This document shows positions 10,301-22,300 of a stretch of 64,000 bases of DNA, in pieces (within the stretch, counting starts at the first letter, position 1; each line of letters begins with the position of its first letter). Under the pieces are notes generated by a model. The model ran no database searches. It saw nothing but the letters and a program-made list of their open reading frames with translations, and was not told the origin of the DNA. Source of the stretch: Heligmosomoides polygyrus polygyrus (lineage: Eukaryota > Nematoda > Chromadorea > Rhabditida > Heligmosomidae). A program made the translations under genes and the position numbers. The DNA is taken from positions 8,997,050 to 9,061,049 of the forward strand of contig OX377206.1 of NCBI GenBank assembly GCA_947396885.1. Reading direction: 5' to 3'.

Positions 10301-13300
10301 AGAAAAAAATGGAAGCGAAGGACTCATGTATCTGTCCGTTAATTGATCAAAAGCATACACCTAGGTGCAACTTCCCTCATCATCAAGGAAAACTTCAAAC
10401 TTGAAATGGTTTAAGGAACAATTCGTTAAATTTTTTTCCGAAATTTGCAAAACTATGAGCTGAAGGTCATCAAAAGCACGAGTCGATCGATTCATATCTT
10501 CTGCAGCTACAATACCACTGCGCAAATATTTGGATGAACTTTAAATTTAAAAAAAATTTGAGAACCTGAAAACAAATTCAATAGCACATATATTGTGCGC
10601 ATACATGACCTACGTGAGGTTCTGAGGTTCTAGAGTACGGTAATACAGTGTATAGTACTATGTACTAAGGGAGAAATCGCCAGATTGGAATCATTGCAAA
10701 ACAGTTTTACCAGAAAGCTCTGAATGGATGGACTTATGGATGTGACTATAGCAACATTCGGCGTATGGAAGGAATACATTCTCCAATTTATGCATTAGTG
10801 CTTGTCTGAAGCGGAAGCTTTCCTAGAAACTCAAGGCAGGAAATAAAGATGCAAATCGCAATATGCCCCCCTCCCCCTCCGATTAGGACTGATCTGTCTT
10901 CACTGTGCTTGTCGCCCTAAGAAGGTTTGATTTGGTAACGATTTATAAGATAAGAAATGGCAAGGTGGATCTTCTCACTAACGAATTCTACTCCAACACA
11001 AAAGGTGGCTAGTGGGAAATCCTAGTCCCTAGAACTATTAGGTTGTAAAGAATTAAATGGCACTGGCTCGCGCCATTTTTTGGCACATCTTTACGCGTTT
11101 GATCAAGAACAAACCGTAACATGTGGCATATCATTTAAAAGCGCAAACTTTGCTCTACCGGCGAGTACCAAATTTTCTATGTAAAAGTGGGAAAGCTTTA
11201 GAGTTTTATTGACTTTTTTGCAGATGGACAAAAGGGTCATCGGAGGCATTTAGTTGTATGAATGCAAGCTGGGCACTACAGCTAAGGAGGCGGACGAGAA
11301 GATCAACGCCGCATTCGGTCAAGGATGTTCCACAATTCGGACGGCGTATCGTTGGTATCAGAAGTTCCGGAATGGAGATGAGAGCTTGGAAGAACATGAA
11401 GGTCGTGGGAGGCATAGTGATGTTGATGAGGACAAGCTGAGAGATGTGGTAGAGGAGGATCCACACAAAGGTACCAGGGAGATAGCGAAGGTTCTTGGCG
11501 TCAGTCACAACACAGCTGCCCGGCATCTGAAGGAAATCGGAAAGACCAAAAAGCTGGAAGGATGGGTGCCTCACGAGCTGTCTGAGGAGCAAAGAAACCG
11601 ACGATATGAGATCTCGTCCGCACTGCTTCTACGGAACGAAACGGACCCATTCCTTGATCGAATCGTAACCTGTGAGGAGAAATGGATAATGTACGACAAG
11701 AGGCGACGATCGGCACAGTGGGTGGACAGCGATGAGAGCCCCAAGGTTTTTGCGAGGCCGGAATTGCACCAAAAGAAAGTAATGGTGACAGTATGGTGGT
11801 GTTCGCTGGGAATTATTCACCACAGCTTCCTTCCTCCCGGTGAGTCCATCACGGCAGAGAAGTACTGCATTGAAATTGAAGAAATGATGAAAAAGTTGAA
11901 GGATATCCGGCCGGCCTTGGTAAACCGAAGGCGAGTTCTCCTTCTGCACGACAATGCTCGCCCCCATGTAGCACGAATGACGTTGCAGAAATTGAATGAG
12001 CTGAGCATTGAAACTCTACCACATCCTCCGCTTTCTCCCGACCTCTCCCCAACAGACTACCATTTCTTCAAGCATCTTGGCGACTTCTTGGTAGGGAAAA
12101 TATTCAAATACCAACAGGATGCCGAAAGTGCCTTCGAAGATTTCGTCAATTCCAGAACTTCGGGTTTTTATGCTACTGGGATAAAAAAGCTTGTGTCACG
12201 TTGGCAAAGATGTGTAGAATCAGAAGGTTTTTATTTCGATTAATAAACTTGTCTACAAGCCGAGATATTAACTGTTCAAGTTTACAGTGGTTCAGTGCCA
12301 TTTATTTCGTTACAACCTAATAGTAGCAATATAAGATCTCTTTTTTCACAAATCGCGCTGGCAATCAATTCCTGAAATTCTCTATGAAAAATGGGTTACC
12401 AAATTCTATAGGGCAACGCTGCCAACCTTGCAGCTACAAACAATGAATAACAAAGGGGATAAAAACAAGGAATCAAACGCAAAAAACGAGCTTCCGCAAG
12501 AAAATGTAAAGAAGTAAAGAGCTTAAGATTCTGTTTTCAAAAGAAATTTCTAGGTATTTTTTGCGAACATCGTCTTGTATTTATGGAAATTAGCAGAAAG
12601 TCAGTGGAGTACAGGAAAGGATTTATTCGATTATCCTGTGTTTTTTTTTTGTAAAAAGAACGGAAACGCGGAAAACCTAATGAAAGACTAAATTTGAATT
12701 TAAACTATGATGCGTGATATCTGAGGCTGAAACAAAACAACCTCTTTCTACATAGTGCGCCTTCAGATTTTTCATTTTTTGGGTTCTCGATGAAATACTA
12801 AACTGCTAAAGCCAATCCCTTTGGAAATCAACCAAGATGGCTATGTGCATGAAACATTTATTAGCGAGGATGAAAAACTGCGTGAAAAAGCAATGTATCG
12901 CGAAGTTCACGTGTCCCCGGAGAACGAAAACGGCAAACACCAGAGGCTGCCGAGCAGAAAAAAGTGTGATTTAACGGCTTCCTAGATAAATTTATCGGCT
13001 TCCTTCACGCATCTCTATGGCTATTTATAGAAGTTTCATTCAGATGCCGTCAGTTTTTGCTTTTCTTCGGAATTGCCGACGTTCTTCTAAAGGATACGCG
13101 TGAAACAGAAACAACAAGGTGCACAGGGCATTCCAATTTTCTGGTAAATTCTTTGAAAACCTTAAAGATACATTTTGGTTTATAACTGCTACAGGAGAAT
13201 TTGGTTGGGATCAAAACTCTAGTACCAGGATGGAATCAAACCCGTACCCTCTGGTATGTGGAATGGTGCTACGCGAACCTCGGCAGTAGCCGATTCTGGT

Positions 13301-16300
13301 TTAAATTTAAAAAAAATCAAAAGCTGGAGTGTCTTCACTCAATTTTTTTATGAAATCGCAGCACATGTCATTAAAAGAACATGCAGTAGAAACGTTAGCA
13401 CCTTAACTGAAGAATGATAACACGTTGACGACCGTGTGACACGACGTCATGTCACACCTTTTGCGACCGTGTGGGACCATGTGACACGATATTGTGTCAC
13501 ACGGTCCTTTCTTGTGGGATTCGAATCTTTTCTTTTGAAGGAACTTTTCTGTGTTGTGGCCTATTGGATTTGAATTCTTAATCCCAGGCTTGTTTCTTTT
13601 CATGCTACTAACAAAAACATGTTGTATAGAAAGAAGAAATCCAACGAAATAATATTTTAAGGCTTTCAAGCATTCCTTGTCCGAATTCAAGCCAAGCATT
13701 TTATTTTTTGCCATTCCGAATCAAATTGATGACGGGCCATACACTTAAGTATTTCCATAACAAATATGATGAATTATGAAGAGATTCGCTTTTTTTCTTA
13801 ACGTTGCAACGATTCAGAGCACCGATCCTCGAATTTCTAAGCGCAAAAAACGCCAGCCGTTAAGGCTTGTTATAGAGTTTTTCCCAAAAAAAGCTACAGG
13901 CACTGAGCCTGTATCATTAGAAAAACGGTCCTAGTCGTTAATGTGAGCAGCATTGAGAGACGAAAGCGCGCTAGCCAATCAGCGCGATGATAGAACACGC
14001 CGCCTTCGACGGCTGTTCGATGCTAGCTGGCTGGCCAGCGCCTGCGTCTTTCATGCTGCCTATACCAACGACTAGGATAGGGTATATGCACGGGAATTTT
14101 TAGGAAATAAAATAATTTTATTTTTCTAAAATAAAATAATTTTATTTTTCTAAAATAAAGTAATTTTATTTTTCTAAAAATTTATTTTTAGTGTTTTTTT
14201 GTCAAACAGAACGGCCTGCAATGGCGGTGGCTGTGTTATCCTTCCTGGAACAATACTAAACGATTCATAAACCCGAGGGGGATGGCCTCCTTGGTTGGCC
14301 CTTGGAAGGAACCGATCCACGGATCAATTTGAGGTGCGACCGACTCCTCTGCCCACTTCTATGACAAAAATTTCAGAAACTCTGAAGTGCTCACCATATC
14401 TTCTTCGACTCGGCCGAGTTTTCGGAGCGCAGCTTCTGCACGAGAATGATGACGATCCCGAGAAGAAATATGAAGTTCATCTGAATGCAGCAGAACCTCT
14501 TGAGAATTGATCGCATAAAAACGCTTCCACTCGTGTCTTTCGAAAAAAAAGGAATAGCACCGCTCTCCGGACGAGAATTTAGAGCCGGTTTAAACAGCAC
14601 AGCGCGGCGTTTACGTCAGCCCAGTCTGGCCTTATGGCCATAAATTTTTATGCTAATAGAGCTATTACAGCTGGCTATATGACTATTATTGACTGCCGTG
14701 CAAACTACAGTACTCCAATTCTGCGCGTATGTTTTGCTGGTCTAGATAGAGCGTACTTACCGTCCACGCAAAACCCATCGTTCCGGCCAGGATCCACAGA
14801 TGATTGCCTTGAACGTACGGCACCCAGCAGAACGTGTTCTGCTGTCTCGTCTTGTACTCGTGCACAACCGTCCAGCATATGACCACCAAGAACGGAACGC
14901 CTGCAAGCGAGCTGACTTAGCCCTCGTAAATAACACTGTAATTCGTAGCATTGCAACTTCAATTTCTAATTTTTTGAACGGCTATATTGAAACGCTTCAA
15001 TATGTGTTGTATGATCCATTGTGCAATATTTAATGTGCATTCATTTGAACTATTTCTTATTTGCCAGTCGATCACATGTTGTAGTCTTCACCGCCTGCCA
15101 AACATTTTGATTTCTCTGAGAAAATGTCTTGAGAGGCTTTTAGGTGTTGCCATTTTCCCTATCGCACGTTCCCGGGGCCGATGCGCCAATAATCGCATAT
15201 GTTGCCGGGCGGGTTTAATTACCCAAGTTTGAGGTCAAACAACCCATGTGGCAAAATATGCGATTAATGGCTGAAACTTTGGTCGACTGACCGCAAGAAT
15301 GGATATCAATCGAGTTGGAGTGCTCGGATCAGAATATTCGAAAAACTCCGTCACCTCACAAATTCAAAGTCGAATATTAACAAAAATTGTGTTCTGTGAT
15401 GCTTTTGAATCCGACTATTCAAGAAAATGCGCTTTTTTGTTGAATGTTCTTAAAACTGAGTGCTCAATAAGACCTGTTTTTCAAATGTAACCATATTTGA
15501 AAACTCAATAAATCGTTACGATACTTTTGAACGAGTTCGAATATTGAAAAAAGCCATGTTTTTTGAATATATTTAAAATTATATGCTCGAAAACTACTCG
15601 AGTATTCGAAAATTTTTAACAGAATTTGTCAGAGAGCATAGCTTTCTTTAAATATTGATAAATCGTTTTCTTTTTCAGGAGTGACTCTGAAAGGCATGCT
15701 GGAGTTGGAGTATTCAGTGGTGTGTCTATGTTGATCGTTTCAAGTTTAATCATGTGTTGTACGATTAAAAAACATTTAAAAAACAAAATAAGCACTTTGT
15801 TACAAAAATATAAAACATAACTACAGATGTTCAGCAATTTTTTTATAAAAATGACTTACCTATTGGTATCAACAAAAACTTCTACTAGATTTTATGTAAA
15901 CTCACTACAAAAAATAGCACTTCTGCTTGATCGATCATAAAATCCTTATCCCTCAGTTACAGTAAAGTTCTACCGCTCATTTTAACGAGGACAAAAGAAA
16001 AACGTCATGGTGAGTTTGAGGTCGCGTCATGCTCTGTTCCAACATGACGCAATTCTTAGTTGATTGATAGTGTAAGTTCCTCATACAAAGATGGTCTAGT
16101 TTTTTTTATAGATTTCTTTACTTTAAGGTTTGCATTTTTCTTTTCTTTAAAATAAGCTATGCCGTTTTGATGTAGCTAAAAGGGGTAATTTTATGATTTT
16201 TTTTAGTCAAGAGCTACTTCCTGGAAAACCTTGTACAGTTGTCCTTCGTCTTTGGGAGGCAGAAGCAGTCTAATAACCAATCTTTCGGCACCTGAATCCG

Positions 16301-19300
16301 CAGGTCATCATTTTATTTGTTTCACTTTTTTGCCTTTTTCAGTCTTAAAATATTTTTTTCAAATAAGCTGCCGTAGGCCTTGAGCCCCGTTTATACTTCC
16401 GACGCCGAGCGACGCGATGGCATGTATAGTGGCCAAATTGATCGATCGCTAGATCAATGTCGATCGATCAATTTGGCCACTATACATGCTATGGCATGTA
16501 TAGTGGCCAAATTGAGGCCAAGCGTGGCGTCGCGTCGCTTGATGTTGAGATGTGAACGGGCCCTAAGGCCTTCTTTAGTGTGCACGTGACGCGCGAAGCG
16601 AGGCATGCGTAGTGCTAAATTGATCGAGCGACGCGATTGATCAATTCGGTCATTACACGTGGCATCGCGTCGCGCGTCGCGCGCACACTAAACGACCCCT
16701 AAAGGGATAAATGAATGAAACCGAGCTACGTTTCGCTTAACATAGCCACCTCAATCAGAGGAAAAGTCTTGATATCTTAGTTTCCACTCTATAGATCCCA
16801 GGTTCCTGAAAGTGAATAGGCTTATGAAATCGTGTAGTTTACCACTGACGCATGCTAGCGCAGTCGGAGGAGGCACCGAGTGTCACAATCACCCCTTTAT
16901 TTATGATTCGCCGCTCAGTTTTTCTGACCGGGACAACTAAACCTTCCAATCTTCCGGAGTAGGTCAATTGGTGCCCCACTTATTTAGGAAGCAGTCTGAT
17001 TTATCCGTCGTCTGGTACCATGAAGTCAAGTACTGCTATTCTTCCTCTTACATGGATCCAGCTGGAATGGCAACATCATGCGGAAAGACCGCTTGCACTC
17101 CAACGCCCGCTGTGTTCTGTGAATCGATTCAATTCTTGGAAGAGATTAGGAGCATGGAATGTTGTCGCAATGCTTCATGAAGCATATTATTCTGCTTGAT
17201 CGCTGTCAGCGTGAAAAACACTGGAAGAACTTAACGGATTTGACTACGGTATACACGCACTGGGCGCGTAGAGCGTAGTCGAAGGAGGCGTCACCTGCAC
17301 CTGATGCCAGGCTCCTGGTTCCGATTTCCCGCCCAGGTCAACCAAGCCTTCCATCCCTCCGGGGTCGGTGAATAGTAGCAGACTTGTCTAAGGAAAGGAT
17401 AAAGCGCTGATTTGCTGGCCACCGCAAGTCATTGTATGGCCAAATACGCATTCAACTCGCCTCCACGACATCCCGTAGAAGTAGAATGCGTGGCGCATCC
17501 CAAAGGGGATTAAACAACGTCGACCTTTATCCTCATCCTTTACAGACCCATTACGATTGCGCACTTCGGACATGTTTATCATTGACAGTTGAGTATCTAC
17601 AAGGGATTGAAGATGTCCTTCGAGATCCCACTGATTTAGCTACACGCATCGATACATTAAGCTTTTGATAAGGAACTGTGCATGAAAATTTAAAAAGTAA
17701 CTAAATTTGCAAGAAACACTTCTTCTTTTTGGATCAAGCTGGACTAAAAGATCAATGTATGGCCTAGGAACAGAAAGGAACTGTTTCAGGAAAAATTGTT
17801 TCGTTTTCCTCGAACATCGCCAGAAGTTGCCCAATCACGCCAGTAAGTGTCGAACAGCATAGTCCGATATTGTCGCGAAAGCCCTAGTTTACACTTGCGC
17901 AAAGTGGCACGATGGTTGGGAGAGATGTCGATCGGGCGGCGCGAAAAATCGATATCTATGGCGATCGTGGTGCCGCGCCGCGTAGCGGCGCAGGTATAAA
18001 ATAGGAGAAGGGTTGGTATGAACTATGGGAACTAGGGAAAGGGTTGTTATGCGGTAGCGTATCGGACCCATGACAAGATCTTCTGATGCGTTGACGTCGT
18101 TGACTTGCCAAAGAATCCGTATAAATTTCGAGTGCAACAGCATGCTAGTAGAAGAACTCCACGTTACACTCTGAGTTCCAGCACACTATGCTCCTTCGAT
18201 CTGCATACGTGCTGCCGCTAGCGGTTCTTTTTGTTGTGCACAAGACTACCGCAGTCTGTCGGCGGAGGGATTCTACAGATGACAGGTGACTGACACATAC
18301 TTTGAACCATTGGGTACATTTTATGCAGTAAAGTAGGGAGCAGTGCTCGGATATATATCACGTAGGCTAATAGTGTGATTGAGCACCGAACATCGCCTAC
18401 TTTTTCGAAAAGGATTTGTTCGAACATCAGTAATCATTGCTTAGTCCAATGAACACTGTCGATACTATTCTAACAGTAGGCGGATAAAACTTATCGCCCG
18501 AAAATTTAAAAAAAAAACGGATTACATTATCAGACTCTTTCATAAGTAGATATCTTTAAAAATTAATTTTTTTCTTAAACTTCACTTATATCGCGACTTT
18601 CTCACGATCATAAGACGATTCATGGGATAGTGGAATATTGTAAAACAATTTCCGCTTTGAGCTTTATCAGATTGTTGAGTTATGCAAACAAAAAACTCCT
18701 TATAAAAGAGTCAAATAGGAAAACTCACATGGCGCTCTTCTCATGTTCCCTTTTTTATTCTTCATATTAACCTCTTGTAGGAAGTTATCAACATGCTCTA
18801 TTGTGTAAAGAATACGGTTTTGGTTTAATTACCCAAGTTTGAGGTAAACTGTGACCGACTGGTGTATGTGTGTACCGACAGACATAAACTGAAACACCGA
18901 CAATCTAGCTTAACTTAATTATTTTATATGAAGTAAAATTAATCTAATCGACCCGAACTCACCCCATCCACACAGCATATACAGAAACCATGGGGCATCA
19001 TTGTGTCGCATGGCAAACACCGTAAACCGACTGTACAAGTAAGCGCCTTCTATCAGCATCCACATCACCGAGGCCACCTAAAATACAGTAACTTTTTGAG
19101 TTAATTTTACAGTATTATATACTGTATGCAACTCAATTTTCGAAAGAAGATTTTGATTCTTTAAAATTAAATTAAAAAAAAATAAAAATTGAATTCTAAA
19201 AACGATTTCGATGTAGCCGTACCTGGAAGTATATCACAAACCACAGAATCGCCTTGCAGAGCCATTCCTGAAATAGGGAACGCTTTATCACCATTAAACC

Positions 19301-22300
19301 AAAGATATGACCTCCGAAAATTTTCGAATACTCGAATAATTTTCGAGCATTCCAATTCGAATATATTCGAAAATGTAATTTTTCTGAAGATTGGAATTCG
19401 ATAACATCCGAAAACGAAACATATTGAATATTCGAATTTGGATACATTCGAAAAACGCGATTTCGTAAATGTTCGAATTCGAATACATCAGATGGTCCAA
19501 TTTCTTGAATATTCGAATTTGAGTGCTCCAACTCAAATAAAGCTTATTCTAGCAGCTCAGCCGATCATAAATATAAGAAAACTGGCATACAAGTTCGCGC
19601 TAAACATTAGTGTGATACCGATGGAATACAGAAAAATTGCGGTTTTCCAAAAGTTTTCAAATATTCGAGAGATTTCGAATTTTGAAGATTTTTGAGGATT
19701 CGTACTCAAATATGTTCGAAAAATGTGAATCATCCAAATATTCGAACGCATTCGAAAAACACGATTTCTTGTTAACTCGAATTCCAGCACATTCGAAAAA
19801 CACGCTCTCTTGAAAATTCGATTTTTCGAATAGTCGAACTGATTTTTCAGTATTCAATTGGAACGAAAATCATTCGAATCTATCGAGTAGGTCATTCGAG
19901 CACAACTATAACTACTGAACACATAAGTTCTGTGCAATTCTGATCACTTACCCAGTTCCACAGAGGGGTCGGATTGAAGGTGGTGCAGTCTTTGAAGAGG
20001 TTTGTCGACTGAACAATCGTCCAAATGGCAAACAACGCGAAACGAAAGACGAAAGCGGTGGCGAGATTTTTGTGGATGGACAAACGTCGACACTAAACGG
20101 CACAAATTGTTGGCGGAGACGTAAGACATGAGCTGAAGCTTTCGGTTTTCGATTGATCTCAACTCATCCTCCCAACAACTGTTTGTCTACCTTCTGGCAG
20201 AAAATCGAAGGCTTTTTGGGACAAGTCACCGTATAAGCAGATACGTCAATGTGTTTATCGTCTTAATGGGTTTTCAGTTGTTTATTGATCGCAGAACGTC
20301 TCATTTGTGATCTCCGCCAACTAACCCCGAAAACAGTACATATTGTCGGTTACGTCTTCGTTTTCTTCCATAAACTTTTGCCCCTTATGAAGGAAGAAGA
20401 ATATCCTGTTCACGCTCATCATACATATAGCATCGGTGTGAAGCGATAGCATGTGAACAACAAGACCGACAGCGTAGATTTTTCCGTCGTGATAGAAAAA
20501 TCGATTGCATCGACTGGTATTGAATGGCCGATCGATACTCCTTACTTGATCTAAAGCATGGACAGTACTCATCGCGTTCGCGTGATTTCCGACGTAGTAA
20601 ATATCCGCACCTCCTCGTTTATTTAATAGGATGGGTTAGTGGGATAGATTAGGATGTCAGGGTTTTCAAGGCGGTCTCCATGACGCCTACATACCCTCCA
20701 TTGTTTCCATGTAATTCCCATATCGAACTTTCTTATCTATAAAGAAACCGATAAAATCTATGGATATACGGAGACCAATCAATAATGCTCATACAGCATG
20801 ACGACTGTCTATCGGAGATCATATTCGCTCAGTTCCCGTGGAAGTAATGGGAGACCGATCAATATTGCTACCTTTTCATCAAATTTTCGCTGCTTCCACC
20901 AAAACATGATAGCGCTACTACAAAATAAATTCTCGAAATAATCCTGAGCACATTTGTTGCAAAGAAACAACGTAAGCAATTTGATTATTCATTCCGTTTC
21001 TCCATAAGCTGTTTTGTTTTGAAAGTCGACATATTCGATTCTCGAATAATATTCCAATATGGCTCCCTTTCGACGTTCGAACTCGAAAGAATCTTCGAAC
21101 ATCGAGAAATATCGAGTATTCGGACAAAAATCATAACAAACTATTCGAATAATTATTCGAACATACATATTCGTTCGAGCACAGCTATAGTTTACAGAAT
21201 CCTTCACACATAGAGATAATACGTATTCGAGCAACAATACTGCTTCTTTGGAGACGAGAATGTTAAGTAACGTTTTCTGGTGAAACTCTTGTTTCGGAGG
21301 AAAGGGTACGTCTTCAATTGGATTTCGGTTGCGTGCTCATAATCATGGAGGAAGGCACCGCGATTCACTACACAGGCACTTTCTACCTGTGTATCACTGG
21401 TGCTGAACGTTTATCACCATGTTGAATACCACAGCGTACAGCTGAAAAATGCGCAGAAAACGTCTGAAAATGGTATAGACGTCAGAATCCCCCAAATCTC
21501 AACCAATCAGTTGAAATGCAAAAATCCAGCAGCGCAGCGGAACCCAACCCCTGACCACCCTCGCACGAGTCAACCCTCTACCCACCTGCACCTCGACCCG
21601 CTGGTTGCGCACTCATCGCGGGCGTACAAGACCCCCAAACGCGTGCTGCGCCGTATCCCATTGTGACTCCCTACTCCTTGGGTTTAGCGACTTGGCAAAA
21701 AATAAACACATTTTCAAACCAATTGAGGGATGAGGATTCTCCCTATATGACTCGCTCCCCCGTTCAGACATACGCTTCAGTCCCTTCCCTTGTAAATGTA
21801 ACCGAATGCACTGCACTCCAAGATCGCTGTCTGCAGTTGTTTTCCATTCTTCAATAATTGCAGAAATGAAAAATAAGCTCCAGACTATGCAATAAAGGCG
21901 TCGGCAGTTTTGCCGACTTTCCGATGGTTCCCAGAGGACTTCTGAGGCACGAGATAAGTGGTTGGCATTCCAGAACTACGGGCCCGACATTCTCGATGTG
22001 CTCTTGAAACAAGCCCTTTGAAGACGGCGGCGGCGGTAAATAATGAGAGCCGCCGGAGTCCATTTGGGGAGCGCCGACTTTTTCCGCTGGGTCCTATAGC
22101 TTGGCCGTAATAAACTTAAACTCACTTGAATGGAGTCGAATATGGAAAACAGCAGGATGGCGGCAACTAGCAGAGCGACGGACACGATGCTCAGCGTCAG
22201 GGAGACGGACACCACGAAGTCCCGTAGAGGATCAGGGCACTGGAAGTCGAAGATGAATTCCCAAAAACTACACTCGTAAAATCTTTAAGTTCGTGTTCTT

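Larger units (their letters stand above)
10236..14394. other. GPCR intron (TM5-TM6)
   Basis: Holds a mariner element (11038-12320), a foldback (13425-13507), a MITE-like inverted repeat (about 13925-14090) and an AT-rich tandem repeat (14100-14190). A family E end in reverse (CCTCCGATTAGGACTGATCT) lies near 10873. Nothing else recognisable. Confidence 0.7.
14901..18962. other. GPCR intron (TM3-TM4)
   Basis: Holds two SL1 copies (15212, 18822), TTCGAA-rich DNA (15300-15640), two neighbouring MITEs (16383-16564, 16575-16690), two SINE copies (16845, 17259) and a MITE of subfamily C (17883-17995). Confidence 0.7.
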
